Numbered from the stretch's first letter, positions 21,484 through 31,086 are shown. The stretch is 64,000 nucleotides of DNA from Paenibacillus terrae (GCF_000943545.1 NZ_JTHP01000009.1:1-64000); one strand, 5' to 3'. The notes: generated by a model from the letters alone, not told the origin. Program-made: numbers and translations.

Positions 21484-22194
21484 TTGGAACTTGAACCGTT
21501 ATATCAGATTAAAATCTCTTGTCCGCTTTGTGAAGAAGAATTTCAGACATCTCGTGTCAGACCGAGCCTAAAGAAGGCAATTCGTACGGATTCAGACTTC
21601 TGCGCGTATTACAAGAATGAAAATCCCGATTTTTATGTCGTACGGGTTTGTCCTCATTGCGGATTTACCTCGACTGAGCATTCTACCGTTCAGTTAAGCG
21701 ATCAGCAGAACAAGCTGTTTAACAACAAAATTGGTAATCGCTGGCAATCCCGTGAGTATAGCGGACATCGCAACTGGGAAGAGGCGCTGGAAACGTACAA
21801 GCTGGGTTTACTGTGTGCGCAGGTCATCGGGGAAAAGGAACGGGTGATAGCCAGCCTGTTACAGCATATCGCGTGGATGTACCGATACCAGGGGAACGAG
21901 GAGCAGGAGCTTCGGTTTCTAAAGTTTAGTCTGGACTCCTATATTCGAGTCTATGAGCTGGAAGGTGTCGGGGCGAATAATGCCAAGCTTCTCTATCTGA
22001 TTGGAGAATTGCATCGACGTACAGGCAACTTTAACGAAGCGGTTCGCTGGTTTTCACGTGTCATTAATGACACGAAAATTATGGATGCGGCTATGATCCG
22101 GGCTTCCCGTGAACAATGGGCTGTATTGAGAGAACAAATGCTGGCTAAGGATATTCAACTGCCGGAGGAAATGCAGGACGCAAGCTCCTCCTGA
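21484..22194 (+). CDS. DUF2225 family protein
   Basis: A cytoplasmic protein of about 236 aa. Two CxxC pairs near the N-terminus (CPLC and CPHCG) suggest a zinc ribbon; the rest is helical with TPR-like repeats (EEALETYKLGLLCAQVIG; NFNEAVRWFSRVIND). The start is uncertain: TTG 21484 (MELEPLY) follows GGAGAGGG and agrees with relatives I recall, while TTG 21463 gives seven more residues. Function unknown. Confidence 0.82.
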   Translation: MELEPLYQIKISCPLCEEEFQTSRVRPSLKKAIRTDSDFCAYYKNENPDFYVVRVCPHCGFTSTEHSTVQLSDQQNKLFNNKIGNRWQSREYSGHRNWEEALETYKLGLLCAQVIGEKERVIASLLQHIAWMYRYQGNEEQELRFLKFSLDSYIRVYELEGVGANNAKLLYLIGELHRRTGNFNEAVRWFSRVINDTKIMDAAMIRASREQWAVLREQMLAKDIQLPEEMQDASSS

Positions 22195-22199
22195 TAAAA

Positions 22200-22243
22200 A
22201 AGGTGTGCACTATGGCCGGATCAGGCTCATGGTTCACACCTTG
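22200..22243 (+). terminator. terminator after the DUF2225 gene
   Basis: AAGGTGTG pairs with CACACCTT around a structured loop; T-rich downstream. Confidence 0.6.
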
Positions 22244-22285
22244 TTTAATAAAAAAAGGTTACCTTTCTCAGTACTGCCTCATGAA

Positions 22286-22522
22286 TTAATGATGGCGCAG
22301 GGTGGTATCTGACAGCAGATAATCGTTGTCACAATCCACCAAAGTAATCCTGCTATGGCAGCATGGAAACACAAGTAGCTTTTTCATACCTTCATGTATG
22401 AGCTTAAGCTCTTTGGGCTTTAGGGGTAGCAGGACGTTTTCATGGTCGCAAAACGGACAATATTGTACATAAACGTCTCCCATGACAATGTCATAAGGCC
22501 AGGTTTTGTGAAAAGGAATCAT
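22286..22522 (-). CDS. small zinc-ribbon-like protein
   Basis: A 78-aa protein with a CPFC pair near residue 22 and a second CC at about 54 (VFPCCHSRITLVDCDND), fitting a small metal-binding fold. Its ATG overlaps the stop of the upstream yycC by four bases (ATGA), so the two are translationally coupled. I do not recognise a named family. Confidence 0.65.
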   Translation of the reverse strand: MIPFHKTWPYDIVMGDVYVQYCPFCDHENVLLPLKPKELKLIHEGMKKLLVFPCCHSRITLVDCDNDYLLSDTTLRHH

Positions 22523-22689
22523 GATTTGTCCGATTCACCGCCGTTCGGGTCAGCGGTTTCTTCTTTGGCCAGTTCGGCCAGCTTTTGCATCAGAATATGC
22601 TGGGGTGTATGCATGAGATGTTCCAGCGGAATGCCGAGCTTTTCGGATAATTTCACAGCCGTTTCCGGCGAAATTTGTAAAGGTCTCAT
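22519..22689 (-). CDS. yycC: YycC-like small protein
   Basis: A 56-aa protein starting MRPLQISPETAVKLSEKLG, with the family core PLEHLMHTPQHILMQKLAEL, which matches what I know of YycC. The hydrophilic end is longer than in Bacillus. GGGAGG precedes the ATG at 22689. It overlaps the downstream zinc-ribbon gene by ATGA. Function unknown. Confidence 0.75.
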   Translation of the reverse strand: MRPLQISPETAVKLSEKLGIPLEHLMHTPQHILMQKLAELAKEETADPNGGESDKS

Positions 22690-22785
22690 CCTGTATTCCT
22701 CCCAATTGTAGTGATTTTACCATCACGATGTAGCTTTATTGTATATGAAACCACATGATTCGCCAAAAAGAAAGGTGGAACTGCT

Positions 22786-24573
22786 ATGAAAACACCATTG
22801 AAGCAAACATGGGATTTGGAATCCATATTTAGTGGGGGGTCTTCCTCTCCCTCATTTAAAGCATTTTTGGAGGAACTGGAGAGCAAGGTTCAACAATTGC
22901 AGTCCCAGCTTAAATCAGCCAAAGTACCGCAAACGGTATTGGATACCGAGCGTCTGGATAGTGTGCTGAGTGCTATGCAAGAGCTGTTTAACGGAGCATC
23001 GCAAGCAGGTTCTTTTGTTTCCTGTCTGACTGCTCAGAACCAACATGACAAGCAGGCTGTTGAACTGGGCGCACGCATAAATACGCTGTATGCACAGGGG
23101 AAAAGTGCTTTGGTTTCATTCCAGAACTTGCTGGCACAAACGAGTGAAGACATTTGGCAGAAGTGGATGGAACGGGAAGCGATTAAGCCAATCTCTTTTG
23201 TCCTGAATGAATACCGGAACGAGGCTCGTGAGAAAATGGCACCTGAGCTGGAAAGTCTGGCATTGGATTTGGCTGTGGACGGCTACCACGGTTGGGGTGA
23301 TTTTTATGACACGATTGTCAAAAATATGACGATCCCTGTTCCAGAGAATGGAGAAATCGTAAATCTGTCTGTAGGGCAGGCTGCCAACAAGCTGGATGAA
23401 CCGGATCGTAGTGTACGTCAAGAAGTGTTCACACGTTGGGAAGAAGCATGGACCAAGGTTGAGGACTATTGTGCGGATACGCTTAATCATCTGGCAGGCT
23501 TCCGCCTCAAGCTGTATGAAAATCGGGGCTGGACTGACGTGCTCAAGGAGCCGCTGGAAATCAGCCGCATGTCGGCACAGACGCTGGATACAATGTGGCA
23601 GGTCATTAATGAAACGAAGCCTGTACTGGTTAAATATCTGGAGCGGAAGGCGAAGCTGCTGGGCTTGGAGAAACTGTCTTGGCATGACGTTGAGGCCCCA
23701 CTGGGAACGTCTACTACTAAAATCCCATACGACGATGCAGCCGTAACGATTGTTGAGCAATTCGGTAAATTCAGTCCAAGAATGGCTGATTTTGCTCAAA
23801 TGGCTTTTGAGAAAAGCTGGATTGAAGCAGAAGATCGTCCGGGCAAACGTCCTGGTGGATTCTGTACTTCCCTTCGTCTTAGTAAAGAGACCCGTATTTT
23901 CATGACCTACGCCGGATCGCCTTCCAACGTTTCGACACTGGCCCATGAGCTTGGACACGGTTATCATCAGCATGTGATGAATGAATTGCATCCATTGAAT
24001 CAAAATTATGCGATGAACGTAGCCGAGACGGCTTCGACGTTGGCAGAACTGATTGTATCGGATGCTTTGCTGGAGGCTGCCGAGGGTCAGGAGAAGGTAG
24101 CATTGCTGGAGGATAAAATTCAGCGCGGCGTAGCCTTTTTCATGAATATCCATGCCCGCTTCCTGTTTGAAACCCGTTTTTACGAGCTGCGGAAAAAAGG
24201 GGTCGTAGGAGCACAGCAACTGGGCGAATTGATGGAACAAGCACAGCGTGAAGCGTTCAGCGGTGTTTTGGATGAGGCTCACCCTCATTTTTGGGCCTCC
24301 AAGCTGCATTTCTATATTACGAACACTCCATTCTACAACTTCCCATATACATTTGGATACATGTTCAGTGCCGGGATTTACGCCTTTGCGAAGAAAAATT
24401 CAGATGGCTTTGCCGATCAATATGATGCCTTGCTGCGTGATACGGGTCGCATGACCGTGGAAGAATTGGCCTCCAAGCATTTGGGGACCGATTTAACACA
24501 GGCTGACTTCTGGCGTAATGCCGCGCAAGTCACAGTTCAGGATATTGAGCAATTTTTGCAAATGACGGAATAA
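22786..24573 (+). CDS. pepF: M3-family oligoendopeptidase F
   Basis: A 595-aa cytoplasmic zinc metallopeptidase that degrades short peptides. The HELGH motif is at H387-H391, and the downstream third ligand lies in NVAETASTLAE. The N-terminal 110 residues form the helical lid. GAAAGGTGG upstream of ATG 22786. This corresponds to the YjbG branch, whose Bacillus neighbourhood also holds a truncated globin and NAD kinase. Confidence 0.94.
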   Translation: MKTPLKQTWDLESIFSGGSSSPSFKAFLEELESKVQQLQSQLKSAKVPQTVLDTERLDSVLSAMQELFNGASQAGSFVSCLTAQNQHDKQAVELGARINTLYAQGKSALVSFQNLLAQTSEDIWQKWMEREAIKPISFVLNEYRNEAREKMAPELESLALDLAVDGYHGWGDFYDTIVKNMTIPVPENGEIVNLSVGQAANKLDEPDRSVRQEVFTRWEEAWTKVEDYCADTLNHLAGFRLKLYENRGWTDVLKEPLEISRMSAQTLDTMWQVINETKPVLVKYLERKAKLLGLEKLSWHDVEAPLGTSTTKIPYDDAAVTIVEQFGKFSPRMADFAQMAFEKSWIEAEDRPGKRPGGFCTSLRLSKETRIFMTYAGSPSNVSTLAHELGHGYHQHVMNELHPLNQNYAMNVAETASTLAELIVSDALLEAAEGQEKVALLEDKIQRGVAFFMNIHARFLFETRFYELRKKGVVGAQQLGELMEQAQREAFSGVLDEAHPHFWASKLHFYITNTPFYNFPYTFGYMFSAGIYAFAKKNSDGFADQYDALLRDTGRMTVEELASKHLGTDLTQADFWRNAAQVTVQDIEQFLQMTE

Positions 24574-24590
24574 CGGATGTACTTCAAATC

Positions 24591-24618
24591 AGGTCTCTCA
24601 CGAGGGGGGGCCTTTTTT
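24591..24618 (+). terminator. terminator after pepF
   Basis: AGGTCTCTC pairs with GGGGGGGCCT (G-U pairs included), followed by six T. Confidence 0.7.
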
Positions 24619-24833
24619 GCGATTCTTGCAGAAAATGAGGAATAAAGTCGTAATGTGTCGAATAAGCGTTGGTATTACCTGTTGGCGAAATTTAAATTGA
24701 TGGATATACTTAGAAATTAGTTATAAATGCCCATTTATGTTGTTTATGATTGTAACGTTAAAAAGCTTCGCATATAATTGAGTCATAAGACCTATTAATG
24801 GTTTTGAAACAGGTATATAGGGGGATTTTTATA

Positions 24834-25235
24834 ATGGATGAAGTAGGTCAATTGTCGTTAGCAAGGCAGATGGATATCGTTTTTAAAGAACTGGATGATG
24901 AACTGGCGGGTTTGTCGTCAGGAACTGTATTTGTACAAATACGTAACAACGTGGTTGGGAAATTTGGTATCCGTCATAATCCGATTGCAGGCAAAGGAGG
25001 TACATTTGGAGCGGTGGAGCCGGGACTGTCTGTAGATCATCGGGCGGACTTCCGTCGTATGGCGCTGGATACGCTAAATCACAAGCGGAGTTGGACTCAT
25101 GGCGAAATTGCTTTCGATTTTGCTGTCAGACAGGGAACCATTCTGGTGGATGCTACGCTGGAATCGAACTATAACATGGCGAATCTCATGATCCGTTATA
25201 ACAAGCCTACATACCGAGCGGCTAAATCGGAATAA
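24834..25235 (+). CDS. conserved protein of unknown function, 133 aa
   Basis: ATG 24834 follows GGGGGA; an upstream in-frame ATG at 24798 has no site. The protein is soluble and basic towards the centre, with segments VFVQIRNNVVGKFGIRHNPI, SWTHGEIAFDFAVRQGTI and SNYNMANLMIRYN. No catalytic motif that I know. A 260-bp upstream gap contains TGTCGAA (24656-24662), a match to the Spo0A box, which could link it to sporulation but may be chance. Confidence 0.65.
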   Translation: MDEVGQLSLARQMDIVFKELDDELAGLSSGTVFVQIRNNVVGKFGIRHNPIAGKGGTFGAVEPGLSVDHRADFRRMALDTLNHKRSWTHGEIAFDFAVRQGTILVDATLESNYNMANLMIRYNKPTYRAAKSE

Positions 25236-25257
25236 TCATCCATAGAAAAGGGTAAAG

Positions 25258-25292
25258 AAAGGGCGGCCTTCCTGGGGAAGACCGCCTTTGTT
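25258..25292. terminator. terminator between the 133-aa gene and SASP
   Basis: AAAGGGCGGCCTTCC pairs with GGAAGACCGCCTTT. Confidence 0.65.
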
Positions 25293-25359
25293 ATATGCCC
25301 GCCCTACCGCATTTTGGTTAAATGCGATGAACGGAATGCAACATGTGGAATAATGACGC

Positions 25360-25599
25360 TTATTGACCTGAACGTCCTGATAATTGCTGTTCGGCCAGCT
25401 GTACCAAGCGTTTAGTGATATAACCTCCCAGAGAACCAGCCTCACGGGATGGCATGTCACCATAATAACCGTCTGCCGGAATGGTGATGCCGAGTTCTTG
25501 TGCTGCTTCATATTTCAATTGTTGCAGTGCGTTGGTGGCCTGAGGTACGACCAGGTTGTTACTGCGGCGTCCTCTGCCTTGATTAGCTCCATTAGCCAT
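25360..25599 (-). CDS. alpha/beta-type small acid-soluble spore protein
   Basis: A 79-aa DNA-binding spore protein that shields spore DNA. The family pattern ALQQLKYEAAQELGI (first helix with the GPR protease region at YEAAQE) and SLGGYITKRLVQLAEQQL (second helix) is complete. Preceded by AAGGAGGTGA. Likely sigma-G controlled. About 75 percent identical by eye to the second SASP at 28441. Confidence 0.95.
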   Translation of the reverse strand: MANGANQGRGRRSNNLVVPQATNALQQLKYEAAQELGITIPADGYYGDMPSREAGSLGGYITKRLVQLAEQQLSGRSGQ

Positions 25600-25689
25600 G
25601 TGTAGTCACCTCCTTCGGCTGTGATGAGGTTATTATGCGACAGAGTTATGAAAATATGCGCCGAAGGAAGGAAAATGAATAGAGGGAAA

Positions 25690-26655
25690 TTACGGATATA
25701 TCATATGAATCTGAGTTTTCAGGTTAATGGATTGCTGAGGCTCCAGACGAATCAGTCCGCCTGTCCCCACAGGATCGTGTAAATTGGGTGCATCAGACAG
25801 CCAGGTATAAGGCTCGATGCAAAGATACTGATCGCATTCACCCTTGGTATACAACACCCAATACTTAAAGTATTGTTCATCCGCCGTGTAGCGTATCTGA
25901 TAACCGTCATCACGGGTCAATAGGGCCTCAGCAGGTCCTTCCGATGCTCGCAGCAGCGTATCCAGATTCGTTCCTTTCAGGGAAAGTCCCGTAGATAGCG
26001 GCTCCAAGTCATTCAAAGGGGTGATTGTACCTGTTGGGAGCTGTTCAGCGTCCTGCTCATATATGCCATTCACAGGCAGCTCCAGGCGCCAGCGCTCAGG
26101 CTCTCCGTCCACCATAAACCAGGTGTGGTATCCCAAGCCGAACGGGGCTGCTTTGTCACCCAGATTTGTTACACGCAGCGTTTGACTCAATACGGGTCCC
26201 TGCAAGCGGTAAGTCATCTCCAGACGCAGAGGAATAGGAAACTGCTCGATCCAGTGCGGATCACTTTCCGTCAACAGCTCGGTGGTCACGCTGCAACCTT
26301 CCTCATCTTCTTCAATATCACTGCAACGCCAGGATTGATTACGATGCAGCCCATGTATATGATTGTCGTTGGCCGTATTCCGATCAAACTGATAGGGAAC
26401 ACCGTCAAACTCGAATTGTCCTTTGCGGATTCGGCCGGGAGGGATCAGAATCGGCAAGCCAAAATGATACGGCTTTTGCAAATAAAAGGCCAGTTCTTCC
26501 TCGCCAGGACGCCGTACGATATCCCGATCCAGCTTCAGATCACGCACCGAGATAATATTATTCCCGAGACGGGGGATCATCGTAACTTCCAGCTCAGGGC
26601 TATGTAAAACATACGTGTCGTAACCATTCCAATGTTCTTTGGTCACTTGTTTCAT
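25690..26655 (-). CDS. aldose 1-epimerase-like protein
   Basis: A 321-aa protein of the galactose-mutarotase superfamily, all beta. The conserved substrate histidines lie in HIHGLHR (about residue 103) and GLGYHTWF (about 175), and the acidic CIEPYTW segment near the end supplies the catalytic Glu. GALM enzymes interconvert sugar anomers; this subgroup (RIRKGQFEFDG) is often annotated simply as aldose epimerase. ATG at 26655 is better spaced from AAAGGAG than ATG 26661. Confidence 0.85.
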   Translation of the reverse strand: MKQVTKEHWNGYDTYVLHSPELEVTMIPRLGNNIISVRDLKLDRDIVRRPGEEELAFYLQKPYHFGLPILIPPGRIRKGQFEFDGVPYQFDRNTANDNHIHGLHRNQSWRCSDIEEDEEGCSVTTELLTESDPHWIEQFPIPLRLEMTYRLQGPVLSQTLRVTNLGDKAAPFGLGYHTWFMVDGEPERWRLELPVNGIYEQDAEQLPTGTITPLNDLEPLSTGLSLKGTNLDTLLRASEGPAEALLTRDDGYQIRYTADEQYFKYWVLYTKGECDQYLCIEPYTWLSDAPNLHDPVGTGGLIRLEPQQSINLKTQIHMIYP

Positions 26656-26740
26656 ATCCATGCTCCTTTGTCCACTATAATCGGTTGAAGCTTCGTGTCA
26701 TTATGATAACAGATTTTTGCTCGCAGGGTACAATCGTCAT

Positions 26741-26769
26741 TTGACAATTACAGGATGCGGAATTATCAT
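26741..26769 (+). promoter_or_regulatory. promoter for T-box-trpS
   Basis: TTGACA (26741-26746), 17 bp and TATCAT (26764-26769), about 30 bases before the T-box leader. Confidence 0.7.
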
Positions 26770-26799
26770 AAATGTAGTTTACGATGTAATGACATGGAT

Positions 26800-27075
26800 A
26801 ACGCGATGATGAGGACAAGTAAGCCTTCGCATACGCTCTTCAGAAAGCCGGTGGTAGATGCGAACCGGTGAGCCTGCACTGCTGAATGGACCTTGGAGTG
26901 CCGTACAGAACAGGAAGCATTCTTCCTCAGTATGACGGCCGATTGCTCCCCGTTAACGGAGCTATAAGATTGCAAGCAGCCACGGGGCATGACTCCGACA
27001 AGTAACAGGCTGAAGGCAATGAATAAGGGTGGTACCACGGTCTCGCGTCCCTTGAGGATGCGGGGCCTTTTTGCG
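26800..27075 (+). promoter_or_regulatory. T-box riboswitch (tryptophan) with terminator
   Basis: Stem I begins GATGATGAGGACAAGTA (26805 on). The specifier loop reads GAA-TGG-A, with the Trp codon at 26887-26889. The T-box AAGGGTGGTACCACGG is at 27025-27040, and the terminator GGTCTCGCGTCC/GGATGCGGGGCC ends in five T near 27074. Uncharged tRNA-Trp is expected to bind codon and T-box and allow transcription of trpS. Confidence 0.93.
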
Positions 27076-27112
27076 TTCAATTGTTTCAATAAATTCAGGA
27101 GGAATGATGAAT

Positions 27113-28102
27113 ATGAAAACTGTACTTTCAGGTATTCAGCCCAGCGGACAGCTTACTTTGGGCAATTATATCGGTGCAATGAAAAACTTTGTCAAGTTGC
27201 AAGAGGATCATCGTTGTTACTTTATGGTCGTAGACCTTCATGCCATTACGGTGCCGCAGGAACCTGCTCAATTGCGTGAACAGTCGGAGGCCGTGGCGGC
27301 ATTATTTATTGCAGCAGGTATTAACCCCGAGCAATCCAACGTCTTTTTACAGTCCCATGTACCTCAGCATGCGGAGCTGGGATGGTTGATGACAACCCTG
27401 ACCAATATGGGCGAGCTGGAACGCATGACCCAGTTCAAGGACAAATCGGAGGGTAAGGACTCGGTAGGTGCGGGATTGTTCGTATACCCAGCACTGATGG
27501 CAGCTGATATTTTGCTTTACAATGCGGATTTGGTTCCTGTAGGTGACGATCAGAAGCAGCATCTGGAGCTAACGCGCGATTTGGCAGGTCGTTTCAATCA
27601 TCGTTATGGAGATTATTTCACTGTTCCCGAGCCGTATATCCCTGAGGTGGGTGCACGAATTATGTCATTGGATGATGCCTCCAAAAAAATGAGCAAAAGC
27701 AATCCGAATGCGGGCAGCTATATTGCTCTGCTGGATGAACCGAAAGTCATTCGCAAGAAAATCAGTCGCGCTACCACTGATTCCGGCAGTGAGGTTAAAT
27801 ATGACCCGGCAAGCAAACCGGAGATCAGCAATCTGATGGGAATTTACAGCCAGTGTACGGGCCTGTCGCTTCAGGAAGTACAGAATCGTTATGAAGGTCA
27901 AATGTACGGTACGTTCAAAAAAGAGCTGGCAGAGGCGGTTGTATCCACCCTGGAGCCTATTCAACAGCGTTATCGTGACATCAGGGAATCCGGTGAGATT
28001 GGACGCATTTTGGCCCAATCCGCAGAGCGGGCGCAAGAAGCGGCTGAAATCACGCTGGCTGCGGTCAAAGAACGTATGGGGTTTCTGCCCCGCAAGCGCT
28101 AA
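27113..28102 (+). CDS. trpS: tryptophan--tRNA ligase
   Basis: A 329-aa class I synthetase. The HIGH-equivalent PSGQLTLGNYIG is at 10-21 and KMSKS at about 193-197. Length is near B. subtilis TrpS (330). Three in-frame ATGs (27104, 27107, 27113) follow AGGAGG; 27113 has the best spacing and gives the conserved start MKTVLSGIQPSG. Controlled by the tryptophan T-box immediately upstream. Confidence 0.97.
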   Translation: MKTVLSGIQPSGQLTLGNYIGAMKNFVKLQEDHRCYFMVVDLHAITVPQEPAQLREQSEAVAALFIAAGINPEQSNVFLQSHVPQHAELGWLMTTLTNMGELERMTQFKDKSEGKDSVGAGLFVYPALMAADILLYNADLVPVGDDQKQHLELTRDLAGRFNHRYGDYFTVPEPYIPEVGARIMSLDDASKKMSKSNPNAGSYIALLDEPKVIRKKISRATTDSGSEVKYDPASKPEISNLMGIYSQCTGLSLQEVQNRYEGQMYGTFKKELAEAVVSTLEPIQQRYRDIRESGEIGRILAQSAERAQEAAEITLAAVKERMGFLPRKR

Positions 28103-28152
28103 GACAAACCGCAGGCCAACGCGATCAGGCGTTTAACAGGAATGTGAATGTC

Positions 28153-28320
28153 TCAGGAGCGACGTTGTTTGGCCTTGATAACAAAGCCCCAGCCGATGTT
28201 GCCGACAGAGAGAAGGCCCAGTAAAATAGCAAGCCAAGCGGAATAACTGATGGATATGGCGGCTGCCGTCAGCAGGACAATGGATGAAACGGCGAACCAC
28301 AGTGATAGACCTTTGCTCAT
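28153..28320 (-). CDS. small membrane protein (DUF5325/YlaF-like)
   Basis: A 55-aa protein with two hydrophobic segments (SLWFAVSSIVLLTAAAISI and AWLAILLGLLSVGNIGWGFVI) and a basic tail KAKQRRS. Size and layout fit YlaF/DUF5325, though that assignment is tentative. GGAGG lies nine bases before ATG at 28320. Convergent with trpS. Confidence 0.7.
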   Translation of the reverse strand: MSKGLSLWFAVSSIVLLTAAAISISYSAWLAILLGLLSVGNIGWGFVIKAKQRRS

Positions 28321-28440
28321 GGAAAAAACCTCCAGCGTTCGAATGTTGAATTTTAGGAATAAGCAGGTGTAAGCGAGCCATAATAATCTTGCAAGCTTGC
28401 AATGAACCTCACTCACAAAGAACTGAAAGGAGATTCAAAT

Positions 28441-28662
28441 ATGAGCAGACGTCGTTCAAACAACCTGCAAGTACCGCAGGCCAACGCCGCTTTACAACAA
28501 TTAAAATATGAGGCCGCTCAAGAACTCGGCATCACAATCCCTCAGGATGGTTACTACGGTAACGTCGTTTCCCGCGAAACAGGCTCTCTCGGGGGATACA
28601 TCACTAAAAAGCTGGTCCAACAAGCAGAGCAATCCTTGTCGGGCAGTGGCCGTATGCAGTAA
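28441..28662 (+). CDS. alpha/beta-type small acid-soluble spore protein (second)
   Basis: A 73-aa SASP with LKYEAAQELGITIPQDGYYG and SLGGYITKKLVQQAEQSL, very similar to the protein at 25360 but lacking its N-terminal MANGANQG stretch. AAAGGAG precedes ATG 28441. Binds forespore DNA; degraded by GPR at germination. Confidence 0.95.
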   Translation: MSRRRSNNLQVPQANAALQQLKYEAAQELGITIPQDGYYGNVVSRETGSLGGYITKKLVQQAEQSLSGSGRMQ

Positions 28663-28714
28663 TACACATAAACACTCCATCTTGGAAGCTGTATTATGAG
28701 CAACTGTGATGAAG

Positions 28715-28746
28715 AAAATCCGGAGCAATTATGCTCCGGATTTTTT
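28715..28746 (+). terminator. terminator after second SASP
   Basis: AAAATCCGGAGCA pairs perfectly with TGCTCCGGATTTT, T-run follows. Confidence 0.85.
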
Positions 28747-28849
28747 GCGAGCATGGCTTATGACCATTGTGAATCACACAAGTCCGCTTCGTCAAGAGGG
28801 CGCTTTCATGCAGCTCTTTATGGAGGGATGGTTTTTTCGGTGAATGGCA

Positions 28850-28895
28850 AAAAAACAGCAAGCTCCAGGGTCAGGGGAGACTTGCTGTTCTTTTG
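28850..28895 (-). terminator. terminator of yfhP
   Basis: AACAGCAAGCTCC pairs with GGAGACTTGCTGTT (one bulge); a long A-run on the plus strand gives a T-run on the minus strand. Confidence 0.6.
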
Positions 28896-28924
28896 TCGTT
28901 CGCGTTGCTTGCTGATATGCTTTT

Positions 28925-29908
28925 TTAATTCGTATGCAGGGAGAGGCGTTTCTGCATCTTTTCATGGCTGAGCCAGCCGATATAGCTGTTGATCAGTCCA
29001 AACTGCTTATCCATGGCGACTACGGCCACGAAGGGATATTGCCTCCGATGCCGATACCGAACATCCGCCCAGCGTACAATGTAGCCCCATTCCAGCTCTT
29101 CCACCTCCGCAACAGCAAAGGAAGAAAAATAGCGGAATGCCTGCACATCACGGTAGGATTTGGATGCTTCTACGGCCGGATGTGTGGACGGAACCGCATG
29201 TTTTGTCCAAAAAAGATGCTTTCCGTTCAGTCCACCAATGTCATAACTTCCATTCTGATGAGCTTTTACCACATGCCACCGGTTCCATGAAACCGTGGGA
29301 ATGATATAATAGATATCGTCCGGCTGACGCTCGGTGTCCATATCACCTACCGCATTTCTGGTACGGAAATGACTCCAGGTGCGCCAAATATAGTACAGGC
29401 CTGTAATGATGTACAACGTAATAAATAAGGGAGCTGGTGAAACCAGTCCAGTGACCCACAGTAGAATAGCAGCAACATGGGTGCCGAATATAAAGGGATC
29501 AAAGATGTGAATAATATTCCATGATATCCATTTGGGCGTAAACGGTCGAAATGCCTGTGTCCCGTACGTATTGAACAAATCTACAAACACGTGCAGGCAG
29601 ACAGCAATCGTGACCCACAAGGCGACATGTTCGATAGGTACATCCCTGAAAATAAGGCCAATTAATCCCGTTATGGACAAGATCCATATCAACCAGAAGG
29701 GGATGGAGTGCGACAGTCCACGATGATTGCGGATGTAGGCTGCATTGTTTTTTAATCGAAGCAAGGTGTCAAAGTCTGGTGCCTGTGACCCTACGACCGT
29801 GGCCAGCAGTATGACTGCCGCCAGCTTAGGATCTGCGGCGACGGCAGGATCGGTGTAGGCGAGCCCGGCCAACCCGATCCCCATGACAAAGTGTGTGGCT
29901 GTATCCAT
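28925..29908 (-). CDS. yfhP: YfhP-like metal-dependent membrane hydrolase
   Basis: A 327-aa protein of the DUF457 metal-dependent hydrolase family, the same length as B. subtilis YfhP. Putative metal ligands are H6 (MDTATHFVMG), D44/D46 in SQAPDFDT, HRGLSHS at about 62-68 and H/D in CLHVFVDLFNTYGT. Four or so membrane helices precede a soluble C-terminal 140 residues. Substrate unknown. Confidence 0.85.
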   Translation of the reverse strand: MDTATHFVMGIGLAGLAYTDPAVAADPKLAAVILLATVVGSQAPDFDTLLRLKNNAAYIRNHRGLSHSIPFWLIWILSITGLIGLIFRDVPIEHVALWVTIAVCLHVFVDLFNTYGTQAFRPFTPKWISWNIIHIFDPFIFGTHVAAILLWVTGLVSPAPLFITLYIITGLYYIWRTWSHFRTRNAVGDMDTERQPDDIYYIIPTVSWNRWHVVKAHQNGSYDIGGLNGKHLFWTKHAVPSTHPAVEASKSYRDVQAFRYFSSFAVAEVEELEWGYIVRWADVRYRHRRQYPFVAVVAMDKQFGLINSYIGWLSHEKMQKRLSLHTN

Positions 29909-30112
29909 ATCTGTCGCTCCTTTTTGTATTGTATCCTGTACTTATTACTACCCCAATTTACTGTAAACGATCAGCAAGCTCGATTCGTTATCGAAATTGT
30001 GAACGTTTTGTGCGTTTTCTGTCAAACTTTTTACGGAAACTATATGATAAAATTTATATCGGAGTTCAACTTACTCCCGAATTCATATATCTCTAAGGGG
30101 GAGTTACTCACT

Positions 30113-31057
30113 ATGGACAATATTAGTTATAAGGCTACTTCAGATACGGCTACCTATTCGGTTAAATCCAAACCACCCGGTAAGGCGGGTACATGGAAAG
30201 ATTTTATAACAGTCACCAAGCCAGGCATTCTCCGCACTAATCTGGTTGCGGCATTTGGTGGTTTTTGGTTGGCCTCACAATGGGACGTTGACTATATAAA
30301 GCTGATTCTGACGTTGCTAGGTACAATGCTGGTTATGGCGTCTTCTTGTGTTTTTAACAACTATTTTGATCGTGAACTGGATTTGAAAATGGAGCGTACA
30401 CGCAATCGCTCACTGCCAACAGGGCGTTTGACTCCCACAACGGTGTTGTCATACGCTATTATTTTGGGCGTTGTCGGGCTGGCTGTACTGTTCTTTTTCT
30501 CTGGAGTCAAGGCAGGATTGCTCGGTATACTCGGCATGTTCGTATACGTCGGTATTTACACGCTTTGGCTGAAACGCTCATCCACATGGAGTACATCCAT
30601 TGGCGGTATTTCGGGCGCAATGCCTCCTGTGATCGGCTATGTGGCCGCTTCGGGTCGTATTGACATGGGCGCATGGCTCTTATTCGCCCTTTTGTTCCTA
30701 TGGCAGCCGCCTCATTTTTGGGCACTTGCAATCCGCAGGGTCGAAGAATACCGTGCAGCAGGATTTCCGTTGTTGCCTGTCGTGAAAGGTATTCACCGTA
30801 CTAAAATTCAAATGATTCCTTATATCGTGTTGCTGATTCCGGTACCGATCCTGATGTATGCTTATGGATATGCTGGCATGATTTTTATGATCGTTTCCGT
30901 ATTGCTGTCCGTGCTCTGGGCCTTTTATGCCTTTAAAGGTTTCACCATTAAAGAAGAAGAGACGGATTCCTGGGCTAAAAAAGTATTTTTCTTTTCCATT
31001 AACCATCTGACACTCAGCTTTCTGCTGATGATCGTGGATACGGTTCACAAGTTCTAA
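30113..31057 (+). CDS. ctaB: protoheme IX farnesyltransferase (heme O synthase)
   Basis: A 314-aa integral membrane UbiA-family enzyme adding farnesyl to heme B to make heme O. The prenyl-diphosphate motif NNYFDRELDLKMERTRNRSLPTG is at about 83-105, with the second Asp-rich region later. About eight membrane segments. ATG 30113 follows AAGGGGGAG; the upstream in-frame region has no site. Here it is unlinked from ctaA, which lies 13 kb away at 44528. Confidence 0.95.
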   Translation: MDNISYKATSDTATYSVKSKPPGKAGTWKDFITVTKPGILRTNLVAAFGGFWLASQWDVDYIKLILTLLGTMLVMASSCVFNNYFDRELDLKMERTRNRSLPTGRLTPTTVLSYAIILGVVGLAVLFFFSGVKAGLLGILGMFVYVGIYTLWLKRSSTWSTSIGGISGAMPPVIGYVAASGRIDMGAWLLFALLFLWQPPHFWALAIRRVEEYRAAGFPLLPVVKGIHRTKIQMIPYIVLLIPVPILMYAYGYAGMIFMIVSVLLSVLWAFYAFKGFTIKEEETDSWAKKVFFFSINHLTLSFLLMIVDTVHKF

Positions 31058-31086
31058 GACAAGATATTTTTAAATGTGTAACATTT

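Noticed and set aside
23116..24309. 397-codon open frame on the minus strand
   Set aside because: Lies wholly antisense within pepF, with no ribosome site and no recognisable domain; a by-product of the codon bias of pepF.
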